DNA from: Tabrizicola sp.
Lineage (GTDB): Bacteria > Pseudomonadota > Alphaproteobacteria > Rhodobacterales > Rhodobacteraceae
Assembly (NCBI RefSeq): GCF_030694085.1
Contig: NZ_JAUXZE010000009.1
Location: 219,575 to 283,574 of the forward strand
Length of the DNA stretch: 64,000 bases
Reading direction: 5' to 3'
Of this stretch, positions 43,729 through 51,740 are shown one piece after another. The notes beneath the pieces were generated by a model. That model did no database searches and was not told the DNA's origin. It saw only the letters and a program-made list of their open reading frames with translations. How positions within the stretch are numbered: position 1 is the first letter of the stretch; each line of letters begins with the position of its first letter. The position numbers and the translations under genes are program-made.

Positions 43729-44274
43729 TTAAAGCTTGCTGTCGCGCACCCGCAGCTGCCGCGCGCGGGTCAGGATCGCATCCTCGATCGCCCGCACGGT
43801 TTCCGGCGCGACCGAGCCGCCGCCCTGGCCCTGCAACGCCACCTTCAGGCTGCGCGCATCCAGCGCCGGGTCCTGCACATAGATCGTCGCCCGGTAGGCC
43901 CTGCCGCCACCCGGAGGCCGCCCATACCCCGTCACGATCACGCCCGTAAACGGGTCCACCGATTCGATGGGCAGGAAGTTCAGCACCTCAAGGCTGGCCT
44001 GCCAGATGTATTTGTTGACCTCGACCGTGGTGTTCGGGTTGTCGGCGTTTCCGAACAGATCCCAGATGGTCGAGCCGCCTTGGTCCTCGCCCCGCGCCTT
44101 CGCGATGGCCGCGCGCTGTTCATCCGCGCGTTCCTTGCGGGTAAGCTGGTCTTCCGAGGGGATGGAGGCGCGGTTGCCGAACAGGTTGCCGCTGCCGATA
44201 CCGCCGCCGCAGGCCGACAAGGTGACGACCAGACCCATTGCCAGAGCCGCTTTGCTAAGTTGATGCAAGTTCAT
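43729..44274 (-). CDS. DUF3576 domain-containing lipoprotein
   Basis: 181 residues with a signal peptide and lipobox (VTLSACGGG; Cys near residue 23), followed by the DUF3576 domain: NPNTTVEVNKYIWQASLEVLNFLPIESVDPFTGVIVTGYG (by position 80-119). Predicted outer-membrane or periplasmic lipoprotein, conserved in alphaproteobacteria next to leuS/lptE, which suggests a link with envelope assembly. No enzymatic role is known. Ends 78 bp before leuS on the same strand and probably co-transcribed. Confidence 0.9.
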   Translation of the reverse strand: MNLHQLSKAALAMGLVVTLSACGGGIGSGNLFGNRASIPSEDQLTRKERADEQRAAIAKARGEDQGGSTIWDLFGNADNPNTTVEVNKYIWQASLEVLNFLPIESVDPFTGVIVTGYGRPPGGGRAYRATIYVQDPALDARSLKVALQGQGGGSVAPETVRAIEDAILTRARQLRVRDSKL

Positions 44275-44350
44275 CCGGCCACCTTTGGAACCCTTGCCCG
44301 CTGTCTAGCTTAGGCACCAAGGCCTGCCAAGGGCTTTCGCTCCCATGCAT

Positions 44351-44380
44351 GCGCCCACGCGCGGGCTTGCGCGTGGGCGC
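44351..44380. repeat. 12-bp inverted repeat in the DUF3576/porin divergent region
   Basis: GCGCCCACGCGC (44351-44362) and GCGCGTGGGCGC (44369-44380) with a 6-nt loop form a very stable hairpin. It sits 77 bp upstream of the DUF3576 start and 190 bp upstream of the porin start in the 298-bp divergent region. It lacks a T-tract; possible insulator or transcript structure. Confidence 0.65.
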
Positions 44381-44517
44381 GCGCTCCTGTCAGCGTCGAT
44401 CCGCGACCAATCCGCGGGCGATTCCAGACCTGTGGCTTTGCTGCACCAACTTTGGGCCGATTTCCCGATCAGGGTTCGGGAACGTTGCAAATGTGGGCGT
44501 CCGGGGTGAAATACGGC

Positions 44518-44543
44518 TCATTCCCCTGCGGATTCCCCTGCGG
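44518..44543 (+). promoter_or_regulatory. Tandem TTCCCCTGCGG repeats in the porin leader
   Basis: TTCCCCTGCGG occurs twice in tandem with 12-bp period about 30-50 bp before the porin ATG. Position fits a regulator or sRNA target in the leader; no protein can be named. Confidence 0.4.
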
Positions 44544-44572
44544 CGGGCTTACCTTGAAGAAAGAGGGAAAAC

Positions 44573-45466
44573 ATGAAAAAGATTCTTCTCGCGACCAGCG
44601 CCCTGGTTTTGGTTGCCGGCGCCGCCGCTGCTGAAGTGACCGTTGGTGGCTCGGCCCGCATGGGTCTGATCTATGACGGCGAAGACACCCTGATGACCTC
44701 GCGCGTCCGTATCGTCTTCACCGCTTCGGGCGAAACCGACACCGGCATCTCATTCGGCGCCTCGATGCGTGCTGACCAGTCGGGCCAGGGCAACACCCAG
44801 AACGGCGACTCGACCGTTTACGTTTCGGGCGCTTTCGGCAAGCTGACCTTCGGCGACGTTGACTCGGCTGCCAACGCTCTGGTTGGTCACGTTTCGGGCG
44901 TTGGCCTCACCGGCCTCGGCGACTGGAACGAACTGCGCTACCTCGGCCACGAAAAGACCGCTGCCCTGTACGAATACTCGGCTGGCGCTCTGACCTTCGC
45001 TCTGTCGGCTGGCCAGTTCGAAGGCCTCGACACCACCGGTACCCCGGCTGTTCCGAACACCGCCAACGACGACGCAATGTCGATCGCGGTCAAGTACGCT
45101 GTCGACGCCTACACCGTTGCTCTCGGCTACGAAACCGCTGGCGACGTTGACCACATCGCTCTGGGCGCCTCGGCGACCTTCGGCGCGTCGACCGTCAAGT
45201 TCGTCGCTTCGGACACCGACATCGCTGGCGACCCGACCCAGTACGCTCTGTCGCTTGACTACGCGATTGGCGCGACCACGCTGACCGCGTTCGTCACCGA
45301 CGAAGGCGCCATCAACAACTACGGCATCGGCGCTGCCTACGACCTGGGCGGTGGTGCCAAGTTCGTTGCCGGCATCGTGGAAGTCGACGATCTGAACACC
45401 ACGGGCACCCCGGCGGTTTCGGTTGGCGGCACCCGTGCCGACATCGGTCTGTCCTTCTCGTTCTAA
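44573..45466 (+). CDS. Outer-membrane porin (Rhodobacter type)
   Basis: 16-stranded beta-barrel porin, 297 residues. Signal peptide residues 1-20 (AxA end), mature start EVTVGGSARMGLIYDG, strands such as YVSGAFGKLTFGDVDSAANALVG, and a C-terminal Phe (DIGLSFSF) needed for BAM recognition. The protein is acidic, as expected for an abundant general porin. Codon use is biased (many GCT alanines and TTC/CTG codons), unlike its neighbours, which fits very high expression. Ribosome site GAAGAAAGAGGG precedes the ATG; a strong terminator follows. Confidence 0.95.
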   Translation: MKKILLATSALVLVAGAAAAEVTVGGSARMGLIYDGEDTLMTSRVRIVFTASGETDTGISFGASMRADQSGQGNTQNGDSTVYVSGAFGKLTFGDVDSAANALVGHVSGVGLTGLGDWNELRYLGHEKTAALYEYSAGALTFALSAGQFEGLDTTGTPAVPNTANDDAMSIAVKYAVDAYTVALGYETAGDVDHIALGASATFGASTVKFVASDTDIAGDPTQYALSLDYAIGATTLTAFVTDEGAINNYGIGAAYDLGGGAKFVAGIVEVDDLNTTGTPAVSVGGTRADIGLSFSF

Positions 45467-45488
45467 TCCACCCGGATTGGACGACCGG

Positions 45489-45522
45489 AAAGAGCGGGCC
45501 TTGTGCCCGCTCTTTTCTTTTT
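45489..45522 (+). terminator. Rho-independent terminator of the porin gene
   Basis: Stem AAAGAGCGGGC (45489-45499) with GCCCGCTCTTT (45505-45515), loop CTTGT, followed by TCTTTTT. It starts 22 bp after the porin stop. Confidence 0.93.
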
Positions 45523-45561
45523 GGCCCGCGCCGTTAGGTTGCCCATCAAACGGGGGACGGT

Positions 45562-46221
45562 ATGGCACTGGCAGACATCACGGAACGGTTGCGCGCGGCA
45601 GAACGCGCGGCGGGGCGGCCGGAAGGCTCGGTCACGCTGATCGCCGTGTCCAAGGTCCAGCCCGCCGAACGGGTTCAGGCCGTGCTGGATCAGGGCCACC
45701 GGGTCTTTGGCGAAAACTACGTGCAGGAAGCGGCGGGGAAGTGGCCCGCCTGGCGCGACCACTATGGCCCGCTGGACCTGCACATGATCGGCCCCTTGCA
45801 GACCAACAAGGCCAAGGTCGCCGTCGATCTGTTCGATGCGATTCACACGCTGGACCGGCCTTCGCTGGCGCAGAAGCTGGCCAGCCTGGGCCAGGCGCGG
45901 GGATCGTTGCCGCAGCTGTTCGTGCAGGTGAATACGGGCGAGGAGCCGCAGAAGGCCGGCGTCCTGCCCGCCGATCTGTCCGGTTTCCTGCGTGACTGCC
46001 GGGCGATGGACCTGTCCCCCGTCGGCCTGATGTGCATCCCGCCCGAGGATCAGGACTCCACCCCCCATTTCGCGATGCTGGCCCGGATGGCTGCGGATCA
46101 TGGCCTGGCAGGCCTGTCGATGGGGATGAGCGGCGATTTTGAGGCCGCCGTGGCGCATGGCGCGACCCACATCCGCGTCGGCAGCGCGATCTTCGGCGCG
46201 CGTAGCTATCCCGCACCGTAG
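45562..46221 (+). CDS. YggS family PLP-binding protein
   Basis: Pyridoxal-phosphate homeostasis protein (PLPBP/YggS), 219 residues. The PLP lysine is in VTLIAVSKVQPAERV (Lys about residue 32), and the active-site block is VFGENYVQEAA, then HMIGPLQTNKAKVAV. The C-terminal GLSMGMSGDFEAAVAHGATHIRVGSAIFG matches the TIM-barrel phosphate cup. It buffers PLP and affects amino- and keto-acid pools. The stop codon TAG is itself the first part of a GTAGGGTG repeat. Confidence 0.95.
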   Translation: MALADITERLRAAERAAGRPEGSVTLIAVSKVQPAERVQAVLDQGHRVFGENYVQEAAGKWPAWRDHYGPLDLHMIGPLQTNKAKVAVDLFDAIHTLDRPSLAQKLASLGQARGSLPQLFVQVNTGEEPQKAGVLPADLSGFLRDCRAMDLSPVGLMCIPPEDQDSTPHFAMLARMAADHGLAGLSMGMSGDFEAAVAHGATHIRVGSAIFGARSYPAP

Positions 46222-46242
46222 GGTGCGCTACAGCGCTCCACC
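46218..46242. repeat. GTAGGGTGCGC repeat (copy 5, degenerate)
   Basis: GTAGGGTGCGCTACAGCGCTCCACC. The yggS stop codon lies inside it. The hairpin pairs GCGC with GCGC and GGTG with CACC imperfectly. Confidence 0.5.
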
Positions 46243-46311
46243 GGAGTCAGCGGATTAACAAACCCCTAACAGAAAAACTTACCTATCTGTTTTTGCACAA
46301 CAATCCGAAAA

Positions 46312-46326
46312 TGTCCACCGTGGACA
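46312..46326. repeat. 15-bp palindrome TGTCCAC-C-GTGGACA (copy 2)
   Basis: A perfect palindrome 2 bp past the amylosucrase stop, the same sequence class as 13451-13465. On the minus strand it is followed by TTTTC, so it may act as a weak terminator here. Confidence 0.7.
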
Positions 46327-46328
46327 GG

Positions 46329-48203
46329 TCAGGTCAGCCAGACCCGTGCATAGGGCGGCAGCACGACCTGCCCGCCATGCAGGCCGACCTCTGCCTCGGA
46401 CAACTCGTCCCACATCCGGCTGACCCCCAGCGCCCGCACCCACCCCTCGGGCAGGTGCTGCCACTGTTCGGTGAAATTGAACAGACCCAGCAGAACCCCC
46501 GTCGGCGCGACCCTCTGGACCGCCAGCACCGCATCGTTTCCCGACCCCACGACCCGCACCGGATTGGCCGCATGCAGCGCCCCCGTCGCCCGCCGCCGCG
46601 CCAGGATATGCCGCACCCCCCGGAACACCCGGGCCGAGGGCGTCTCCGCCGTATCCCGCCCCTCCGCCGCCGCCCAGTCCATCCGCGGCCGGTGGACCCA
46701 GCGGCTGTCATGGGCATGGTGGGGATCGTCGAGGTAGCCGTAGTCGTTCGTCAAGGCAAGTTCGTCGCCCATGTAGATCAGCGGTATCCCTCCCCAGGCC
46801 GCGATCAGCGCGTGCCCCATCAGGATCCGCTGCACCGCCAGATCCACCTCCCCCGCATCCCGCGCCGTCTCCAGCCCCGCCAGCGAAGCGAACGACCCCG
46901 AGATCCGCTTGTCCCCGGTCAGTGGATTGACCTGGAACAGCGCCCCCTTGGCGAAGGTGCCGGGGAAGGTGCCTTCATAGAAGTCCGACAGGAAGCCCCG
47001 GTGCCCGTGCCCCGACACCCCCACCGCCGCCGCGTCTTCGTCCGTCACCGCCCAGCCGATATCATCGTGGCATCGGATGTAGGTCGCATAGGTCGCGTTC
47101 GTCAGCCGGTCGGGGAAATGGGTCGACAGGACATGGGTCATCAACCGCGTGTCCCGGGTGGCAAGCGAGGACCAGAACTGCACCATCAGGCTGTTGTGGT
47201 AGGCCAGGTTGCCTTCCTTGCCATCATGCTTGCCCCGTCCAAGATACGGCAGCATCTCGGCCGGAGCGACGATCGCTTCCTCCAGGTGAATCACCGCTGC
47301 ACTGGCGATCCGCGAACAGGCCCGCAGCGCCTGGAGGATCATGTGGACCTCGGGTTCGGACTGACAGCGCGTCCCCAGCCGCTTCCACATGAAGGCGACG
47401 GCATCCAGCCGCAGCACATCGACCCCCTTGTTGGCCAGGAACAGCATGACCTCGACGATCTCCAGGAACACCGCCGGATTGGCCCAGTTCAGGTCCCACT
47501 GGTGTTCGTTGAAGGTCGTCCAGACCCATTTGCCGATCTCGGGGTAATGGGTGAAGTTGCCGGGAGCGTTGTCAGGGAAGACCTCGACCAGCGTCTGCTC
47601 GTGCAGGGTCGGCATGTCGGGCGTGTCGAACATCAGGTAATAGCCCTGATACGTCGGGTCGCCCTTCGCCGCCTTCTTCGCCCAGGCGTGTTCCTTCGCC
47701 GTGTGGTTCAGCACCAGGTCGACACAGAGCGACATGCCCCGCGCGCGCAGGGCGGCGCTGACAGCTTCGAAATCCGCCATCGTCCCGAAGTCCGGGTTGA
47801 TCTGGCGGTAGTCCATCACCGAATAGCCACCATCGCTGTCACCGGGGCGCGGCTTCAGGCACGGCATCAGGTGGACGTAAGTGATCCCGAGGTCCTGAAG
47901 GTAGTCCAGCTTGTCCAGCACCCCGTGCAGCGAGCCGTTGAAGCGGTCGATGTAGAAGACATAGCCCGCCATGTCGGGACGCTGGAACCAGTCCGGCGAC
48001 AGGTCGCGTTGCAGGTCCAGGCGCTTCAGGTCCGCGGGGCGGTCGGCCCAGCCTTTCCGCAGCGCCTTTACCAGCTTTTCCCGGAAGGCGGGATAGTCGG
48101 GCCGCGCGCCATACAGCGCGTCCAGCATCGGGAACAGATCGGGGGCCGACCGCGCCAAGCGCAGCTCGAAAACGTCGTCATCCGCGCTGCGTGATGCTGG
48201 CAT
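46329..48203 (-). CDS. Amylosucrase (GH13_4)
   Basis: Sucrose-using alpha-glucan synthase, about 624 residues. GH13 motifs: nucleophile Asp in GVDVLRLDAVAFMWKRLGT, acid/base Glu in AVIHLEEAIVAP, transition-state Asp in YIRCHDDIGWAV, and region I CVDLVLNHTAKEH. The extended HDDIGW and the DSRWVHRPRMDW segment are specific to amylosucrase rather than alpha-amylase. No signal peptide, so it acts in the cytosol. ATG 48203 follows GGGAGGA. Monocistronic. Implies sucrose uptake elsewhere, or use of other glucosyl donors. Confidence 0.9.
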   Translation of the reverse strand: MPASRSADDDVFELRLARSAPDLFPMLDALYGARPDYPAFREKLVKALRKGWADRPADLKRLDLQRDLSPDWFQRPDMAGYVFYIDRFNGSLHGVLDKLDYLQDLGITYVHLMPCLKPRPGDSDGGYSVMDYRQINPDFGTMADFEAVSAALRARGMSLCVDLVLNHTAKEHAWAKKAAKGDPTYQGYYLMFDTPDMPTLHEQTLVEVFPDNAPGNFTHYPEIGKWVWTTFNEHQWDLNWANPAVFLEIVEVMLFLANKGVDVLRLDAVAFMWKRLGTRCQSEPEVHMILQALRACSRIASAAVIHLEEAIVAPAEMLPYLGRGKHDGKEGNLAYHNSLMVQFWSSLATRDTRLMTHVLSTHFPDRLTNATYATYIRCHDDIGWAVTDEDAAAVGVSGHGHRGFLSDFYEGTFPGTFAKGALFQVNPLTGDKRISGSFASLAGLETARDAGEVDLAVQRILMGHALIAAWGGIPLIYMGDELALTNDYGYLDDPHHAHDSRWVHRPRMDWAAAEGRDTAETPSARVFRGVRHILARRRATGALHAANPVRVVGSGNDAVLAVQRVAPTGVLLGLFNFTEQWQHLPEGWVRALGVSRMWDELSEAEVGLHGGQVVLPPYARVWLT

Positions 48204-48259
48204 CGAATCCTCCCGGTTTGGGCGCAGATTAGGCAATCCAAAGCGTTTCGGAAAGGGGA

Positions 48260-48763
48260 TTACAGACGGACGACCAGCCGGGTCTGGTAAGTGATCCGTG
48301 GGGCGATCCAGTGGAGGTCGCGGCGGGACAGAGCCACACAGCCAGCGGTGGGCGCACCGGGGCGGCGCCATTGGTGGATGAATATGGCAGAGCCACGGCC
48401 AGGTTCGGCATGGGGCCAGTTCCAGTCGGTGATGATGACAAGGTCATACATCGGATCTGCCCGCCGCAGAGGTTCGTGGCTGAAGCGGTGCGGGGCACGG
48501 ACCATCAGGTTGTATTCCGTGTCGAGCGGGTCGTCCGACCACAGGTCCGAGGGACCGATCGGCAGTGCCCAGTCGGCGGGGCGGGTCAGCCGGTCGGGGC
48601 GATAGAGCATGCCGACCAGCCGATGCACCCCGGCCGGGGTTGCTCTGTCGCCCTCGCGCTTGGCCTTGGCGGGCACGATGCCAGCGTGCCCAATGGAACA
48701 GGGAAACACCCGCCCCATGAAGCGCAGCCCCAGCGGCGTGACCACCAGGTCGGTGGGCTTCAC
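48260..48763 (-). CDS. L,D-transpeptidase YkuD-domain protein
   Basis: 167 residues, a lone YkuD domain with the catalytic signature [21 protein letters not shown] (His and Cys; positions about 131-151 by count). The family makes 3-3 peptidoglycan crosslinks or anchors lipoproteins. No clear signal peptide is visible, which is unusual for an enzyme working in the periplasm; the true start could lie elsewhere or export be non-classical. It begins with GTG overlapping the ribA stop (GTGA), so it is translated with ribA. Confidence 0.85.
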   Translation of the reverse strand: MKPTDLVVTPLGLRFMGRVFPCSIGHAGIVPAKAKREGDRATPAGVHRLVGMLYRPDRLTRPADWALPIGPSDLWSDDPLDTEYNLMVRAPHRFSHEPLRRADPMYDLVIITDWNWPHAEPGRGSAIFIHQWRRPGAPTAGCVALSRRDLHWIAPRITYQTRLVVRL

Positions 48764-49848
48764 GGCAGATGCCCCGATTTCGCGGCCTTGGTCGCCAGAT
48801 AGGCCCGGTTTTCCTTAGTCTGGCCCACATGGAGAGGCACCCGTTCCGTCACATGCAGACCGCAGCTTTCCATCATCGCCAGCTTGTTGGGGTTGTTGGT
48901 CAAAAGCCGAACGCTGGAGAACCCTAGCTTCCGCAAAATCTCGGCCCCGATGCGGAAGTCGCGTTCGTCATCCTCGAATCCCAGGCGGTGGTTGGCCTCG
49001 ACCGTATCGAACCCCTGATCCTGCAGGGAATAGGCGCGCATCTTGTTGGCAAGACCGATTCCCCGGCCTTCCTGATTCAGGTACAAAAGCACCCCCGCCC
49101 CCTCTTGCCCCATCTGCGCCAGCGCCGCCCGCAGCTGAGGGCCGCAGTCGCACTTCAGCGAGCCGAGCACGTCCCCGGTGAAGCAGGCCGAGTGCAGGCG
49201 CGCCAGCACGGGCTTCGCGCGGTCGGGACGACCGATCTCGATGGCATAGTGTTCCTCGCCGCCGTCGTCGGGTCGAAAGACATGCACCCGCCCTGCACTG
49301 GAGGCGACAAGGGGAACGCGGGCGGACACGACCTCGTCCATCGGCGGCAGAGCGGCCAGAGCGGGGGCAATTTCGTCCAGCACCAGCAGCGTAAGGCCGT
49401 GCGCCCCGGCCAGGGTCAGCGCGTCCTGCACCGGCACCAGCAGGGCGGCGGGCAGCAGTTGCGCGGTCTTAGCCAGCCCCAGCGCCGCGCGGGCCAGGTC
49501 GGGCGTGCCGTCGCGCAGGGATTGGAGTGGCCCCTTCATCGGCGTGCGCAGGTCATCCGCCGGGTCTGCAACCGACCGCAGCCAGTCCAGGCCGGTATCA
49601 GAGGGTGGAATGATCCGCGCCAGATCACCGTCATAGGCGCGGGCCTTCAACGTCTCGGCCCGGCGCGCGGTGATCGCCAGCACCGGCGACCCGAGGCCAC
49701 GCAGGTCCTCCAGACGTGCGGCATCAAGCGTTTCGACCGCAGCCACCAGCGCCGCCCCTTCAAGGCCGCACAGCACGACCGGGACCCCCATGCGCAGATC
49801 GGCGCGCGCGCGGGTCAGGCGTTCGGGGATGGACAGGCCAAGCGACAT
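48760..49848 (-). CDS. ribA: GTP cyclohydrolase II with degenerate N-terminal domain
   Basis: First enzyme of riboflavin synthesis, 362 residues. The C-terminal domain (from about 190) is complete: zinc ligands in [21 protein letters not shown] (C-x10-C-x-C), [31 protein letters not shown] and [13 protein letters not shown]. The N-terminal 150 residues resemble the RibB (DHBP synthase) half in position but lack its EGD/active-site motifs, so a separate ribB is needed. Upstream is a 398-bp non-coding stretch; no FMN riboswitch was recognised. Confidence 0.92.
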   Translation of the reverse strand: MSLGLSIPERLTRARADLRMGVPVVLCGLEGAALVAAVETLDAARLEDLRGLGSPVLAITARRAETLKARAYDGDLARIIPPSDTGLDWLRSVADPADDLRTPMKGPLQSLRDGTPDLARAALGLAKTAQLLPAALLVPVQDALTLAGAHGLTLLVLDEIAPALAALPPMDEVVSARVPLVASSAGRVHVFRPDDGGEEHYAIEIGRPDRAKPVLARLHSACFTGDVLGSLKCDCGPQLRAALAQMGQEGAGVLLYLNQEGRGIGLANKMRAYSLQDQGFDTVEANHRLGFEDDERDFRIGAEILRKLGFSSVRLLTNNPNKLAMMESCGLHVTERVPLHVGQTKENRAYLATKAAKSGHLP

Positions 49849-50246
49849 GCCCCCTATCTAGGCCGCAATCGCCGGGGGCGGAAGCCTTTGCACGTTACAG
49901 CCCCGGCAAATGCCTACAGATCGGTCGGGCAGGCGTTCAGGATATCGGTCGGGTTGACCGCAAGATCAGGCGGGATGAGCCGATGGGAGCGGAGGAAACG
50001 AGGGCCATCCTTTCCCGACCAACCTGGACCGCAACCTACCCATAGCTGGACTTGCGACCCGGACGATGGCCGCGGGACGGACAACCGGCTTGATACGGCG
50101 CTGGCCGAACTGGACGGGAAGACCGCGTGCCCGAGATTTGAAACATAGGCCGCGGAACCGACACGACCGCGTGAGCATTTGGTAGCAAATCTTGCGGGGT
50201 TCGTGATCGGGGCGCATCTCGGACATGCAATCAACGGAGGCACATC
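49849..50246. other. Non-coding region between ribA and the response regulator (398 bp)
   Basis: No credible gene. The direct repeat ATCGGTCGG occurs twice near 49919 and 49940. ATTTG-GTAG-CAAAT (50177-50190) is a small inverted repeat about 57 bp before the regulator start. The rest is featureless. A minus-strand frame reading through here overlaps the regulator gene in antisense and is a shadow. Confidence 0.6.
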
Positions 50247-50933
50247 ATGGCCGGACTGCGGAAAATCCTGCTCGTCGATGACGACGACGACCTGCGCGAG
50301 GCACTTAGCGAGCAGCTGGTGATGACCGAGGACTTCGACGTGTTCGAAGCCGGAACCGGCGCTGACGGGATGGAGAAGGTCAAGGCCGGCCTCTTCGACC
50401 TGGTGATCCTGGACGTGGGCCTGCCCGACACCGACGGGCGCGAGCTGTGCCGCAGGATGCGCAAGCAGGGCGTCAAGTGCCCCATCCTGATGCTGACCGG
50501 GCATGACACCGACAGCGACACGATCCTTGGGCTGGACGCCGGTGCGAACGACTATGTGACCAAGCCCTTCAAGTTCCCGGTCCTGCTGGCCCGCATCCGT
50601 GCCCAGTTGCGGACGCACGAGCAGTCAGAGGACGCGGTGTTCCAGCTTGGGCCCTATACCTTCAAGCCGGCCCAGAAGATGCTGGTCGACGAGAAGGACA
50701 AGAAGATCCGCCTGACGGAAAAGGAGACCAACATCCTGAAGTACCTTTATCGGTCGACCACCGGGGTCGTCGCGCGGGATGTGCTGCTGCACGAAGTCTG
50801 GGGTTACAACGCGGGCGTGACCACGCACACGCTGGAGACGCACATCTACCGGCTGCGGCAGAAGATCGAGCCTGATCCCTCGAACGCGCGGCTTCTGGTG
50901 ACCGAAAGCGGCGGGTATCGGCTGGTGGCCTGA
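50247..50933 (+). CDS. cenR: OmpR-family response regulator, CenR-like
   Basis: 228 residues: receiver domain (phosphoacceptor Asp in VILDVGLPDTDGREL, about residue 52; acidic DDDDD cluster at 11-15; Lys in VTKPFKFPVLL) and C-terminal winged helix (LTEKETNILKYLYRSTTGVVARDVLLHEVWGYN, then TTHTLETHIYRLRQKIE). The DNA-binding half resembles CenR, the essential cell-envelope regulator of Caulobacter and Rhodobacter. No histidine kinase is next to it, as usual for CenR. Ribosome site CGGAGG lies 8 bp before the ATG. The CenR name rests on remembered similarity and is moderately sure. Confidence 0.85.
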   Translation: MAGLRKILLVDDDDDLREALSEQLVMTEDFDVFEAGTGADGMEKVKAGLFDLVILDVGLPDTDGRELCRRMRKQGVKCPILMLTGHDTDSDTILGLDAGANDYVTKPFKFPVLLARIRAQLRTHEQSEDAVFQLGPYTFKPAQKMLVDEKDKKIRLTEKETNILKYLYRSTTGVVARDVLLHEVWGYNAGVTTHTLETHIYRLRQKIEPDPSNARLLVTESGGYRLVA

Positions 50934-51094
50934 GCCAAGCGTGGCCGCAAGAACACGGTGATTGCGACCGCCATGCAACAACCACGAAATCTTGCGGCTT
51001 AGGGCTTATTGTTGCCGGATTCAGTTGCTACCTTTCTCGCATGCACCGGTTGTGCAGCAAGTTCCCCTGGTCGCGTCGGGGTTATGGCGCGGCA

Positions 51095-51140
51095 TCCTCC
51101 CTGTTGGACCTGGCCGGGCTTCTTGCCCGGCCTTTTTTTC
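51095..51140 (+). ncRNA. Candidate small RNA 1 (CCTCCCTGTTGGACC with terminator)
   Basis: CCTCCCTGTTGGACC (51097-51111 region) is followed directly by a GC-rich terminator: GGCCGGGC (51112-51119), loop TTCTT, GCCCGGCC (51125-51132), then seven Ts. The same design recurs 106 bp downstream. The 5' CCUCCC is complementary to Shine-Dalgarno sequences. No protein is encoded. The promoter was not identified. Confidence 0.6.
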
Positions 51141-51196
51141 GGTCGCGGCGGTTGAGCCAGATCAAATCCTCGGCCCCGCAGTTCGGCTAACGTATC

Positions 51197-51247
51197 CTTA
51201 CCTCCCTGTTGGACCTTGCCGGGCTAGCTGCCCGGCTTTTTCTTTTT
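51197..51247 (+). ncRNA. Candidate small RNA 2 (CCTCCCTGTTGGACC with terminator)
   Basis: Same 15-nt core CCTCCCTGTTGGACC at 51201-51215, then stem GCCGGGC (51218-51224), loop TAGCT, GCCCGGC (51230-51236) and TTTTTCTTTTT. It is nearly identical to candidate 1 except for the loop and the sequence upstream, which suggests duplication under selection. Confidence 0.6.
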
Positions 51248-51360
51248 CGTACCCTGTCGAAAAGCCACGGACATGGCGCGGGCCTGCCACGCGGCTTGCA
51301 CAATTGCCCGGCCTAAAGCGCGCACCCGCAGACAGGCTGCGGCCCAACACCGGAGACGTC

Positions 51361-51672
51361 ATGCGTATCGCCCTTGCCGCCATCGCGACCCTGATCGCTA
51401 CCCCGACCCTGGCCGAAGACCTGGTCTTCACGCTGGTCAACGACAGCTCGCTTGCCATCACCGAAATGTATGTCTCGCCGGTTGGTGAAGATCAGTGGGG
51501 CGAAAACATCCTGATGGTGGACGCGGTCGATCCGGGCGTTTCGGGCGACGTGACCATCGCCGACGGGCTGGAGGTCTGCGACTATGACCTGCGCTTTGTG
51601 ACCGCCGAAGGGGCCGAGGCCGAGCAGACCCAGAACCTGTGCGAGCTTGGCACCTTCACCGTCACCGACTGA
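51361..51672 (+). CDS. Small predicted periplasmic protein, 103 residues
   Basis: Signal peptide residues 1-20 (ends TLAEDL-like, AxA-type), then a compact domain: LVFTLVNDSSLAITEMYVSPVGEDQWGENIL, EVCDYDLRFVTAEGAEAEQTQNLCELGTF (two cysteines likely to form a disulfide). The sequence looks like a small immunoglobulin-like or binding fold; no family was recognised with certainty. An open frame extends upstream to 50962 through the small-RNA region, which is coincidental. Followed 68 bp later by xthA on the same strand. Confidence 0.75.
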   Translation: MRIALAAIATLIATPTLAEDLVFTLVNDSSLAITEMYVSPVGEDQWGENILMVDAVDPGVSGDVTIADGLEVCDYDLRFVTAEGAEAEQTQNLCELGTFTVTD

Positions 51673-51740
51673 TCCGGCCGCCTCTTGAGACTTGTGGCGG
51701 TCGGCCTTACGGTCGTCCGCCGCAGCCCCCGGAGCCAGCC

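Noticed and set aside
46255..46270. CtrA-like site TTAA-N7-CTAA upstream of the amylosucrase 3' end
   Set aside because: One half is imperfect (CTAA instead of TTAA) and it lies at the end of two convergent genes, not in a promoter.
49849..49930. Possible FMN riboswitch before ribA
   Set aside because: None of the conserved RFN-element blocks (for example the AGGGCGGGG-like core) is visible in the leader.
49914..50618. 234-residue minus-strand frame
   Set aside because: Mostly antisense to the response regulator gene, whose family match is unambiguous. The remainder shows no domain, signal peptide or ribosome site.
50962..51360. N-terminal extension of the small periplasmic protein reading through the small-RNA region
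   Set aside because: It would translate two intrinsic terminators with long T-runs and would bury the signal peptide internally; ATG 51361 starts exactly at a signal peptide.
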